Assembly: GCA_002408105.1 (NCBI GenBank)
Contig: DHQM01000084.1
Location: forward strand, 4,494 to 10,232
Direction: 5' to 3'
Length of the DNA: 5,739 bases
Source of the DNA: Gammaproteobacteria bacterium UBA5338
Lineage (GTDB): Bacteria; Pseudomonadota; Gammaproteobacteria; Pseudomonadales; UBA5862
The notes beneath the pieces were generated by a model. That model did not search any database. It had not been told where the DNA came from and was given only the letters and a program-made list of their open reading frames with translations. This document shows positions 1 through 5,739 of this stretch, in pieces (position 1 is the first letter of the stretch; each line of letters opens with the position of its first letter). The position numbers were made by a program, and so were the translations under genes.

Positions 1-922
1 CCATGTTCGCCTGGATCTTGAAGACGAACCCGGTCATGGCGTCCTCACCGGGGGAGACCAGGCGCTCCTCGGCAAGTCGAGGCTGCGGCGGCGGCGCGGC
101 TTCGACGAACCGCTGCAGCAACTCGCGGATGCCGAAGTTGCCGAGGGCAGTGCCAAAAAACACCGGCGTCAGCGCGCCGGCCAGGAACTGGTCCCGATCG
201 AAAGCGTGGCTTGCGCCGCGCACCAGGTCGATCTCGCCGCGCAGTTCGGTCACCAGATCGCCACCAAGGGCGGCCAGGGTCGCTTCGCTGTCGAGCCCGG
301 CGATGCAGCGGGCCTCGCTGAGTCGGTCACCTTGGCCCTGGGTGTAGAGCACCACCTCGTCGCGCTCCAGGTGGTACAGCCCACGCAAGCCCCGCCCCAT
401 GCCGATCGGCCAGGTGATTGGGGCACAGGCGATCCCAAGAACGGATTCAATCTCATCCAGAAGCTCAATCGGATCACGAATGTCGCGGTCGATCTTGTTC
501 ACAAAGGAGAAAATCGGCGTGTCGCGCAGCCGACAAACCTCCATGAGTTTGATGGTGCGCGGCTCAACCCCCTTGGCGCCATCGATGACCATGAGGGCGG
601 AGTCGACGGCCGTGAGCGTGCGGTAAGTGTCTTCCGAAAAGTCCTCGTGCCCTGGGGTGTCCAACAGGTTGACCACGCGGCCCTCGTACGGAAACTGCAT
701 CACCGAGGTGGTCACCGAGATGCCCCGCTCTTTCTCCATTTCCATCCAGTCCGAAGTGGCGTGGCGGTCGGACTTTTTGCCTTTGACCGTTCCGGCCAAC
801 TGAATCGCCTGACCGTGCAGCAGCAGCTTTTCGGTCATGGTCGTCTTGCCGGCGTCGGGGTGGGAGATGATGGCGAAAGTTCGGCGCTTGCCGACTTCCG
901 CAGGCAATGGTTGCAAGGTCAT
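1..922 (-). CDS. prfC: Peptide chain release factor 3 (RF3), N-terminal 307 residues, cut by window edge
   Basis: RF3 is a cytoplasmic translational GTPase that removes RF1 or RF2 from the ribosome after peptide release. Reading leftward from ATG at 922, the protein begins [19 protein letters not shown] and carries all the GTPase signatures: the P-loop HPDAGKTT (residues 21-28), the switch I segment [11 protein letters not shown] (63-73), [16 protein letters not shown] (from 88) and NKID (142-145). The order and spacing match E. coli RF3, including [17 protein letters not shown] and [10 protein letters not shown]3 is about 529 residues, so roughly 220 C-terminal residues (domains II and III) lie outside the window; the visible part ends in FVFKIQANM, the start of domain II. 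The start agrees with the usual RF3 N-terminus, but the upstream bases hold no strong Shine-Dalgarno sequence. It follows rssA by 92 bp on the same strand, as the likely last gene of the holD-rimI-rssA-prfC cluster. Family assignment is secure. Confidence 0.97.
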   Translation of the reverse strand, partial: MTLQPLPAEVGKRRTFAIISHPDAGKTTMTEKLLLHGQAIQLAGTVKGKKSDRHATSDWMEMEKERGISVTTSVMQFPYEGRVVNLLDTPGHEDFSEDTYRTLTAVDSALMVIDGAKGVEPRTIKLMEVCRLRDTPIFSFVNKIDRDIRDPIELLDEIESVLGIACAPITWPIGMGRGLRGLYHLERDEVVLYTQGQGDRLSEARCIAGLDSEATLAALGGDLVTELRGEIDLVRGASHAFDRDQFLAGALTPVFFGTALGNFGIRELLQRFVEAAPPPQPRLAEERLVSPGEDAMTGFVFKIQANM

Positions 923-1014
923 GGCGCATCTGCTGGGGGTAAGGATCGCACCCGCTGCGGGCGCAGGGCGCGGAGGTTAGGCAATTCGCCACCCGCACGC
1001 AAGAGGCCTGCCCG
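923..1014. other. Intergenic gap between rssA and prfC
   Basis: These 92 bp separate the rssA stop from the prfC start and contain no supported gene. A small GC-rich dyad, CTGCG-GG-CGCAG at 955-966, could form a short hairpin but has no U-tract on either strand, so I do not call it a terminator. The gap is much longer than the other junctions in this cluster, which leaves room for a separate prfC promoter. Confidence 0.6.
974..1002 (-). promoter_or_regulatory. Weak sigma-70-like promoter candidate for prfC
   Basis: On the minus strand, TTGCGT (1002-997) and TAACCT (979-974) are separated by exactly 17 bp. Each box matches only three of six consensus positions. Spacing and location, about 50 bp before the prfC start, are the only points in its favour, and a chance match is quite possible in a region this size. 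Confidence 0.2.
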
Positions 1015-2034
1015 CTAGGCCGGACGCTCCAACGGGATGCCCCAACGATCGAGTTCATCCAGGATGCGGGGCAGTGCCTCGTCAACCGCGCGGCGCCCCA
1101 CTTCGATGGCCTCGCTCGCGCGGTGAAACTCCAAGATGCCAATGTCCCAAAGCCGCGGCGCCAGCAGCAAGTCTGGCGGTTCGCCAGCCATACGGCTGCG
1201 CACGATTCGGTCCTGCATGATGTCGAGCGAGGTGGCCAGAATATCCAGCGTGCCAGGCGCCACCGCGCCACCCGCTGAGCGCCCGCCAGGCCACAGCAGC
1301 GCAGCTCGGTCCCGCAGCACCGAGGACACCTCACCCAGAAAGGCCATGGGACCCTCCCCGGCCGGCTCCGGCTTCTCGTGCTCCTCGGTGGTGACTTCAT
1401 CGGGCAGGTCGGGGGGCGTCCAGGGGCTGCCTCGGCGGGCACCGAGCACACCCCGGTTTAGGTTGACAGCGACCACGACATCGGCCCGCAGCATTCGGCA
1501 CACCGACACCGGAACCGGATTCACCAGCCCGCCGTCGACCAGCCAATGCGCTGCGTCAGGCACAGGAGGAAACAAACCAGGCAGAGCAATCGATGCCCAG
1601 ATCGCCTCGAGCACACCGCCGCGGTCCACCCAAACTTCTTGCCCGGTCGCCAAGTTGGTTGCGACCGTCGCAAATCGGATCGGCAGCCCTTCGATGGCCT
1701 GATCCTCATCGACCACATGGCGGACCAAGTCGGCACGGAGCTTGTCACAGTTGACCCAGCCCGAGGACGACCAGTTGAGCTCGAAATACCGCACCACATC
1801 CCAACGAGACAAGCCGGTGACCCAATCACGCAACGCCTCAAGGCGGCCGTTGACGTAGGCCCCGCCCACCAGCGCGCCAATCGAGCAGCCAGCGACCACA
1901 TCTGGGCGGATGCCCGCCGAAATCAGCCCGTCCAGCACCCCAATGTGGGCCCAACCGCGGGCTGCTCCGGCGCCCAGAGCCAGCCCAATTCGCGGCCGAT
2001 GCGGCGGGAAATTCGCTGTACTTGCTGCCATCAT
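1015..2034 (-). CDS. rssA: Patatin-like serine hydrolase, RssA type
   Basis: This 339-residue protein is a patatin-family acyl hydrolase closely resembling E. coli RssA (YchK). The glycine-rich oxyanion-hole loop is GAGAARG (residues 21-27) inside IGLALGAGAARGWAHIGVLD. The nucleophile is Ser51 in GCSIG (49-53), and the partner aspartate is Asp167 in VDGG. RssA-like landmarks include RFATVATNLATG, IALPGLFPPV, VNPVPVS and, near the C-terminus, RMAGEPPDLLLAP followed by LEFHRASEAIEVG. Residues about 205-228 are a Pro/Glu-rich linker, at a place where the family varies. No signal peptide or membrane span is evident. Substrate is unknown for the family, so phospholipase activity is only an inference from the fold. 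Two tandem ATGs (2034 and 2031) follow GAGGGA at 2042-2037; the second has the better ribosome-binding spacing. It starts 12 bp after the rimI stop, which implies co-transcription. In E. coli the gene between rimI and prfC is yjjG instead. Confidence 0.93.
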   Translation of the reverse strand: MMAASTANFPPHRPRIGLALGAGAARGWAHIGVLDGLISAGIRPDVVAGCSIGALVGGAYVNGRLEALRDWVTGLSRWDVVRYFELNWSSSGWVNCDKLRADLVRHVVDEDQAIEGLPIRFATVATNLATGQEVWVDRGGVLEAIWASIALPGLFPPVPDAAHWLVDGGLVNPVPVSVCRMLRADVVVAVNLNRGVLGARRGSPWTPPDLPDEVTTEEHEKPEPAGEGPMAFLGEVSSVLRDRAALLWPGGRSAGGAVAPGTLDILATSLDIMQDRIVRSRMAGEPPDLLLAPRLWDIGILEFHRASEAIEVGRRAVDEALPRILDELDRWGIPLERPA

Positions 2035-2036
2035 GG

Positions 2037-2042
2037 TCCCTC
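2037..2042 (-). promoter_or_regulatory. Ribosome binding site of rssA
   Basis: GAGGGA on the minus strand lies within the 12-bp gap between rimI and rssA. Counting from its GAGG core, the ATG at 2034 is 4 bases away and the ATG at 2031 is 7 bases away, so translation probably begins mainly at the second ATG (338 residues). Confidence 0.6.
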
Positions 2043-2046
2043 GCTG

Positions 2047-2562
2047 CTACCCACCCCACTCCGGCACGCGCAGCGTACTCGTGCTGCCACTGCCGGTCGC
2101 CCCGACGTCCAGCGCGTACACCCAAGCATCCTCTGCTTCGTCTGCCAGCGCGCCATCGCGAACCACATAATACCGAGCCCGCACACCCACCTGGCGGAAC
2201 CCAAGGTTGGAGTACAGCTGCTGGGCGCCCTGGTTCGAAGCGCGCACTTCAAGCAGCACCCGCCCACCTCCGGAGCGCTCGACCTCCTGCACACCAGCGC
2301 CGACGAGTCGGCCACCGACGCCCTTGCGGCGCCAAGCTTCATCGACGGCGAGCCGCAGCAACTCAGTCACTTCAACGCCCATATAAAAAAGCGCATACCC
2401 GCAGACTTCAGCGCCAGCCTGTGCGACCCAACCCCGGTACCTCGGCCCTTGTACCGTGCGCCACTGGCTGAGCGTCCATGGTTGGGGATCACAGGCTTCG
2501 TCCAGGCGCCAAACCGCACGCAAGTCGCTGGGCACCAGCGGGCGCACACTGAGGCCGCACAT
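2047..2562 (-). CDS. rimI: Ribosomal protein bS18 N-terminal alanine acetyltransferase
   Basis: RimI transfers acetyl from acetyl-CoA to the N-terminal alanine of ribosomal protein S18. The 171-residue product is a GNAT-fold protein. The acetyl-CoA loop is RRKGVG (residues 78-83, the R/Q-x-x-G-x-G/A pattern), following LLRLAVDEAW. The segment LEVRASNQGAQQLYSNLGF (104-122) matches E. coli RimI almost word for word, including Glu105 and Tyr117, which align with the catalytic Glu103 and Tyr115 of the enterobacterial enzyme. RARYYVVRDG (128-137) is the usual C-terminal strand region. A Gly/Ser-rich tail of about 20 residues extends past the E. coli enzyme (148 residues). I chose the ATG at 2562 because it overlaps the stop of the upstream gene as TGATG and gives the normal RimI N-terminus; a GTG at 2598 would add 12 residues inside the upstream gene. 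There is no clear Shine-Dalgarno sequence, consistent with translational coupling. Confidence 0.95.
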   Translation of the reverse strand: MCGLSVRPLVPSDLRAVWRLDEACDPQPWTLSQWRTVQGPRYRGWVAQAGAEVCGYALFYMGVEVTELLRLAVDEAWRRKGVGGRLVGAGVQEVERSGGGRVLLEVRASNQGAQQLYSNLGFRQVGVRARYYVVRDGALADEAEDAWVYALDVGATGSGSTSTLRVPEWGG

Positions 2563-3299
2563 CAGCGCACGACCAGTGGTCGCAGTGCCATCCAGCACAG
2601 GGCTTTGGCACCGGGGTCGCTGAGCATTTCGGTCAATGCCGGCGCCCAGGCCGCGTGCAGGGCAACACCACCCAGGTTCAGTAGACTGGGCGGCGAGGTG
2701 CGCTCATCGCTCAGCACCTGCGCCAACCGGCCACCGAAACACACCAGTTTGGCGCTGCCGATCTCCTGCGCCACTCCGCCCAGCAAGGAGCCAAGAAATG
2801 CCTTGGTGTCCGCCGCGGTCGCCAGCCCAGCAGCACCTGGCAGCCGCGGAGGGCAGCTCAGCGATTGTTGGTGGCGCAGCGCCGAGCCGCCGCAGCCAAT
2901 GGCCTGTTCGATTGACGCAAGCAAACGCGCTTCCGCGCGACTCAGGCTTGCGCCCTGATGTTCATACACCAGCAGCCACTCGGGCAGCGGTGCCCGCAGG
3001 GTCAATTCAAAGCGTTCGCTCGGATTATTCACCCATGGGCCGAGCGAATCCGTTGGCGCTGGCCGGGAACGCACCGGCGGACAGGGCGCCTCAAGCTCAG
3101 TGGGCACGGGCCGAACGCGCACTGGATCAGCGCCCCTGCTGTCGGGCTCGACATCCTTCACAGCGCCCAGCGCCCATGCCTCGTCAAGAGCGGAAGCACG
3201 CGCCCCGGGCAGTGGACCGCGCGGCACCCACAGGGTCACGTTCATGGCGGACAGGTAACCCAACTGGCGGCGCAGGTGGTGCTGGACTGGGTCGGTCAT
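2562..3299 (-). CDS. HolD-like protein (putative DNA polymerase III psi subunit, diverged and long)
   Basis: This 245-residue protein sits where holD sits in E. coli, directly before rimI. HolD (psi) links the clamp loader to chi and single-strand-binding protein. Two segments resemble HolD. The N-terminal RRQLGYLSAMNVTLWVPRGPLPG (residues 10-32) parallels the E. coli peptide with QLG, W and an R-P-x-x-L-x-G pattern that contacts the clamp loader. The C-terminal LTEMLSDPGAKALCWMALRPL (222-242) parallels DLRANPTARAALWQQI. Between them, residues about 50-95 are Pro-rich and look unstructured, and 165-215 contain a plausible alpha/beta core (KAFLGSLL, KLVCFGG). E. coli HolD is only 137 residues, so this is much longer. 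I chose the ATG at 3299 because GGAGAG precedes it by 7 bases; the ATG pair at 3347/3344 lies inside a -10 box. The stop overlaps the rimI start. Identification rests on position plus short resemblance, so the function is inferred. Confidence 0.62.
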   Translation of the reverse strand: MTDPVQHHLRRQLGYLSAMNVTLWVPRGPLPGARASALDEAWALGAVKDVEPDSRGADPVRVRPVPTELEAPCPPVRSRPAPTDSLGPWVNNPSERFELTLRAPLPEWLLVYEHQGASLSRAEARLLASIEQAIGCGGSALRHQQSLSCPPRLPGAAGLATAADTKAFLGSLLGGVAQEIGSAKLVCFGGRLAQVLSDERTSPPSLLNLGGVALHAAWAPALTEMLSDPGAKALCWMALRPLVVR

Positions 3300-3306
3300 T
3301 CGGTTG

Positions 3307-3312
3307 CTCTCC
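3307..3312 (-). promoter_or_regulatory. Ribosome binding site that sets the HolD-like start
   Basis: GGAGAG on the minus strand lies 7 bases before the ATG at 3299. It is the best Shine-Dalgarno match in this part of the window and favours that start over in-frame ATGs at 3347, 3344 and 3317. Confidence 0.7.
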
Positions 3313-3342
3313 GGCATGCCATCGAACAGTGGGCGCGACGCC

Positions 3343-3348
3343 ATCATA
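3343..3348 (-). promoter_or_regulatory. Probable -10 box for the holD-like/rimI/rssA operon
   Basis: TATGAT on the minus strand matches the sigma-70 -10 consensus at five of six positions. Transcription would begin near 3336, leaving a leader of about 37 bases before the ATG at 3299. The -35 position (about 3366-3371) is poor, so an activator or a weak basal promoter is possible. The box overlaps the upstream ATG pair, which argues against that pair being used for translation. Confidence 0.45.
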
Positions 3349-3358
3349 CCCCCGCGCC

Positions 3359-3368
3359 GCGTTGCAAC
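3359..3368. repeat. GCGTTGCAAC element, half-site related to the 19-bp palindrome
   Basis: GCGTTGCAA here matches eight of nine bases of the right arm (GCGTTGCAC) of the palindrome at 3413-3431. It includes its own 8-bp palindrome, GTTGCAAC (3361-3368). It lies in the spacer and -35 area of the leftward promoter, so a protein bound here could affect the holD-like operon. Confidence 0.35.
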
Positions 3369-3379
3369 CCAGAACCGGC

Positions 3380-3396
3380 GGCCTCCGGCTGAGGCC
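3380..3396. repeat. Small hairpin in the divergent region
   Basis: GGCCTC (3380-3385) and GAGGCC (3391-3396) are perfect inverted repeats around a 5-base loop. No T-run follows on either strand, so it is not a classical terminator. Its role is unknown and it may be incidental in GC-rich DNA. Confidence 0.35.
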
Positions 3397-3412
3397 CCAG
3401 TTCAACCGTTGC

Positions 3413-3431
3413 GTGCAACGCTGCGTTGCAC
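3413..3431. promoter_or_regulatory. Perfect 19-bp palindrome, likely operator
   Basis: GTGCAACGC and GCGTTGCAC are exact reverse complements around a single central T at 3422. The one-base centre makes it a poor RNA hairpin but a typical site for a dimeric DNA-binding protein. A second overlapping dyad, CGTTGC-GT-GCAACG (3407-3420), shares its left arm, so three consecutive arms alternate across 3407-3431. The right arm contains the TTGCAC that serves as -35 in the candidate rightward promoter, the usual placement for a repressor site. The binding regulator cannot be named from the sequence. Confidence 0.55.
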
Positions 3432-3454
3432 AACTTCGACCAACGGCACAAGAT
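3426..3454 (+). promoter_or_regulatory. Weak sigma-70-like promoter candidate for the transglutaminase gene
   Basis: TTGCAC (3426-3431) and CAAGAT (3449-3454) are 17 bp apart on the plus strand. Each matches three of six consensus bases, including TTG of the -35 and the A, A and T at positions 2, 5 and 6 of the -10. Transcription would start near 3461, about 49 bases before the ATG. The overlap with the 19-bp palindrome is the main reason to take it seriously. Confidence 0.3.
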
Positions 3455-3467
3455 GTGCAAACACATC
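3452..3467. repeat. Small hairpin in the transglutaminase leader
   Basis: GATGTG (3452-3457) and CACATC (3462-3467) are perfect inverted repeats around the loop CAAA. If the candidate rightward promoter is real, this lies at the transcription start or first bases of the leader. No T-run follows. Function unknown. Confidence 0.3.
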
Positions 3468-3509
3468 CAACAGGCCTTGATCCAACCACTTCAGTCAGCG
3501 GTACACCAC

Positions 3510-5739
3510 ATGACCATTCGGGTCGCCATTCAGCACGACACCAGCTACCAGTTCGATCGACCAGTGCGCGTTTACCCCCATACACTGCGCCTGCGGCCCG
3601 CGCCCCACTGTCGAACGCCAATCTGCGGATACACCTTGAAGGTGTCCCCAGAGCCCCACTTCATCAACTGGCAGCAGGACCCCTTCGGCAACTACATGGC
3701 TCGCCTGGTGTTCCCCGAGCCGGTGCGGACGCTTCGCTTCGCCGTCGAAGTGGTTGCAGACCTGCGCGTGATCAACCCATTCGACTTCTTCGTCGAGGAG
3801 TACGCCGAGGAGATTCCGTTCACCTACCCTCCCGCGCTACAAAAGGAGCTGGTCCCATACCTTGAGACCGAGCCTGCTGGGCCTTTGCTGACGGCCCACC
3901 TCGACCGCATCGACCGCACCCCGCGCCGCAGCGTTGATTTCCTCGTCGACCTGAACCGGCAGCTGTACGAGCGGGTGGCCTACACCATCCGGATGGAGCC
4001 CGGCGTACAAAGCTGTGAACGGACGCTCGCCCTGTCCTCTGGCTCCTGCCGCGACTCTGCCTGGCTGCTGGTACAGGTGTTGCGGCACCTTGGTCTCGCC
4101 GCCCGGTTCGTTTCCGGCTACCTGGTGCAATTGACTCCGGATGTGCCGGCCCTCGACGGCCCGTCCGGCCCGAAATCCGACTTCACCGACCTGCACGCCT
4201 GGGCCGAGGTCTATGTGCCCGGGGCCGGCTGGATAGGCCTCGACCCAACCTCCGGCCTGTTCGCCGGAGAGGGGCACATCCCCCTGGCCTGCACCCCCGG
4301 GGTGGCGAGCGCCGCTCCCATCACCGGGGCCACCGACGAATGCGAGGTCGAGTTCAGCTTCGAGAACCGGGTCACCCGCATCCACGAAGACCCTCGAGTC
4401 ACCAAGCCTTACAGCGACGCTGCCTGGGCAAACATTCTGGGGCTTGGCGACCGGGTCGACCGGGCGCTTCAGGCGCAGGACGTGCGCCTCACCATGGGCG
4501 GCGAGCCCACCTTCGTGTCCGTCGATGACCAGGAAAGCGCTCAATGGAACATCGCCGCCGATGGGCCGCACAAGCGGTCCCTGGCCGGCACCCTGGTGCG
4601 CCGTCTGGCCAACCGGTTCGGCGCCGGTGCGCTGTTGCACTACGGCCAGGGCAAATGGTATCCCGGCGAACCCCTGCCTCGTTGGGCCTACCACTGCTAT
4701 TGGCGCCGAGACGGGCAACCGCTGTGGCGCCATTCGAACCTGCTGGCCCACCCCCAGGACCCGGGCCACCTCGGCACAGACACTGCCGAGACCTTCGGCA
4801 AACTGCTCGCCAAAGCGCTGGGAGTGTCTGCCACACACCTGACCGCCGCCTACGAAGACATCGCCTACTACCTGTGGCGAGAAGCCAATAGCCCGTTGGA
4901 CATTGATTTCAGCCACACCAACTTGAAAGACCCAGCGGAGCGGCGTGCCCTGGCCCGGGTCCTCAATCAGGGACTCGACGAACCGGTGGGGTACGCCCTA
5001 CCGCTGCGGTGGGCGGAGGGACGCTGGCACACCGGGCCTTGGCCGTTCAGGCGCGGCCACCTGTTCCTGACACCGGGCGACTCACCGATGGGCCTGCGCT
5101 TGCCACTGGACTCCTTGCCCTGGGTGGCTGAAGAGCGTCAGCGCCCGCGCCACGAGCGCAGCCTGTTCGAGCCATCCCCGCCACTACCGGACGTCCATGG
5201 AGAAGTCGCGGCGCGCTTCAGCACCTTTGCACCTGTCGATGCTGTCGGCGGCGTTCAGGAGCAGCCACAGGCCGACATCGACAGCCTGCAACCGGTCGAC
5301 ATCCCCCACACGGCCGTGTGCCTTGAGGTGCGCGAGGGGCACCTATACCTGTTCCTACCGCCCCTGCAATACCTCGAGCACCACCTGGACCTGATCGCCG
5401 CAATCGAGCGCGTTGCGTCAGAGCTCGAGACGCCCGTGGTGATCGAAGGCTACCCGCCGCCGCAGGACAACCGGATCGAGCGCCTCTCGGTCACTCCAGA
5501 TCCCGGCGTCATCGAAGTCAACATCCACCCGGCCCACAGCTGGGCCCAGCTCGTGGAACAAACCGAAGCCCTCTATGAGCAGGCGCGGCTAACACGCCTG
5601 TCCACTGAGAAGTTCATGCAGGACGGGCGGCACACCGGTACAGGCGGGGGGAACCACGTCACCCTCGGTGGCCCGAGCCCCGCCCACAGCCCCCTGCTTC
5701 GCCGGCCGGACCTGCTGCAAAGCAGCATCTGGACCAGGC
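3510..5739 (+). CDS. Transglutaminase-like/DUF2126 fusion protein, N-terminal 743 residues, cut by window edge
   Basis: The ATG at 3510 opens a frame that stays open to the right edge. Residues about 3-80 (FDRPVRVYPHTLRLRPAPHCRTPI, HFINWQQDPFGNYMARLVFPE) match the bacterial transglutaminase N-terminal domain. Residues about 165-250 are a transglutaminase-like core with Cys180 (SGSCRDSAW), His229 (DLHAWAEVY) and Asp245 (GLDPTSG). From about 310 the DUF2126 domain begins: LTMGGEPTFVSVDD (327-340), LLHYGQGKWYPGEPLPRWA, TPDPGVIEVNIHP (662-674) and DGRHTGTGGGNH (705-716). The family is usually about 1,100 residues, so some 350 are missing. No signal peptide is seen, suggesting a cytoplasmic protein. 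Transglutaminase-like cores may hydrolyse or transfer peptide amides; the substrate is unknown. The N-terminus matches the family, though the ribosome binding site is weak. Elsewhere this gene often sits beside alpha-E, circularly permuted ATP-grasp and proteasome-like Anbu genes, none of which is visible here. Confidence 0.92.
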   Translation, partial: MTIRVAIQHDTSYQFDRPVRVYPHTLRLRPAPHCRTPICGYTLKVSPEPHFINWQQDPFGNYMARLVFPEPVRTLRFAVEVVADLRVINPFDFFVEEYAEEIPFTYPPALQKELVPYLETEPAGPLLTAHLDRIDRTPRRSVDFLVDLNRQLYERVAYTIRMEPGVQSCERTLALSSGSCRDSAWLLVQVLRHLGLAARFVSGYLVQLTPDVPALDGPSGPKSDFTDLHAWAEVYVPGAGWIGLDPTSGLFAGEGHIPLACTPGVASAAPITGATDECEVEFSFENRVTRIHEDPRVTKPYSDAAWANILGLGDRVDRALQAQDVRLTMGGEPTFVSVDDQESAQWNIAADGPHKRSLAGTLVRRLANRFGAGALLHYGQGKWYPGEPLPRWAYHCYWRRDGQPLWRHSNLLAHPQDPGHLGTDTAETFGKLLAKALGVSATHLTAAYEDIAYYLWREANSPLDIDFSHTNLKDPAERRALARVLNQGLDEPVGYALPLRWAEGRWHTGPWPFRRGHLFLTPGDSPMGLRLPLDSLPWVAEERQRPRHERSLFEPSPPLPDVHGEVAARFSTFAPVDAVGGVQEQPQADIDSLQPVDIPHTAVCLEVREGHLYLFLPPLQYLEHHLDLIAAIERVASELETPVVIEGYPPPQDNRIERLSVTPDPGVIEVNIHPAHSWAQLVEQTEALYEQARLTRLSTEKFMQDGRHTGTGGGNHVTLGGPSPAHSPLLRRPDLLQSSIWTR

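Larger units (their letters stand above)
3300..3509. other. Divergent intergenic control region
   Basis: About 210 bp separate the start of the leftward holD-like operon from the start of the rightward transglutaminase gene. It contains no convincing small gene on either strand. Its content is regulatory in appearance: promoter boxes for both directions, repeated GTTGC/GCAAC elements including one perfect 19-bp dyad, and two short hairpins. Confidence 0.65.

Noticed and set aside
955..966. CTGCG-GG-CGCAG dyad as a terminator after rssA
   Set aside because: The stem is only five pairs around two bases and no T-run follows, so it lacks the features of an intrinsic terminator.
206..1018. 270-codon open frame on the plus strand
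   Set aside because: It is antisense to prfC, whose GTPase motifs are unambiguous, and its product matches no family I know.
564..1451. 295-codon open frame on the minus strand spanning the rssA-prfC junction
   Set aside because: It reads rssA and prfC in the wrong frame; both genes are intact in their own frames, so this is not a fusion or frameshift.
1546..2958. 470-codon open frame on the plus strand
   Set aside because: It runs antisense across rssA, rimI and the HolD-like gene, shows no recognisable motif, and is rich in Arg, Pro, His and Ala as expected for a shadow frame in GC-rich DNA.
2636..3865. 409-codon open frame on the plus strand
   Set aside because: It overlaps the HolD-like gene antisense, crosses the whole control region, and runs out of frame into the transglutaminase gene. 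Its composition is low-complexity Arg/Pro/Ala with no family signature.
3837..4916. 359-codon open frame on the minus strand
   Set aside because: It is antisense to the well-supported transglutaminase core and DUF2126 start, where the plus strand matches a known family throughout. The Gly/Val-rich product is typical of a reverse shadow.
5700..5739. Apparent departure from the usual DUF2126 sequence in the last residues (LLQSSIWTR), which might be a frameshift
   Set aside because: Too few bases remain before the window edge to tell a frameshift from ordinary divergence; the continuing sequence would decide it.

Overview
The window looks like a piece of a GC-rich gammaproteobacterial chromosome. 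The main reason is the gene order: a HolD-like gene, rimI and prfC lie together on one strand. This matches the E. coli order holD-rimI-yjjG-prfC, and the DNA polymerase III psi subunit (HolD) is known mainly from gammaproteobacteria. I cannot name a genus from the sequence.

Positions 1-3299, minus strand, read right to left: a diverged HolD-like protein (3299-2562), the ribosomal-protein N-acetyltransferase RimI (2562-2047, joined by a TGATG stop/start overlap), an RssA-type patatin-like serine hydrolase (2034-1015, 12 bp after rimI) and, after a 92-bp gap, the first 307 residues of peptide chain release factor 3 (prfC, 922-1, running off the left edge). The tight spacing of the first three suggests one transcript. 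PrfC may share it or have its own weak promoter. The theme is housekeeping: replication clamp loader, ribosome modification and translation-termination recycling, with the hydrolase as the odd member.

Positions 3300-3509: a divergent intergenic region of about 210 bp. It holds a good -10 box (TATGAT) for the leftward operon, a weak promoter candidate for the rightward gene, a perfect 19-bp palindrome (GTGCAACGCTGCGTTGCAC, 3413-3431), a related half-site at 3359-3368, and two small hairpins.

Positions 3510-5739, plus strand: the first 743 residues of a large protein that joins a bacterial transglutaminase N-terminal domain, a transglutaminase-like core with an intact Cys/His/Asp triad, and a DUF2126 domain. 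It runs off the right edge. The family is widespread but its role is unproven, and in other genomes it usually sits with alpha-E and circularly permuted ATP-grasp genes. It is the least understood gene here.

No tRNA, rRNA, CRISPR array, insertion sequence or phage gene was seen. All four protein families on the left are intact as far as visible, with no frameshift.
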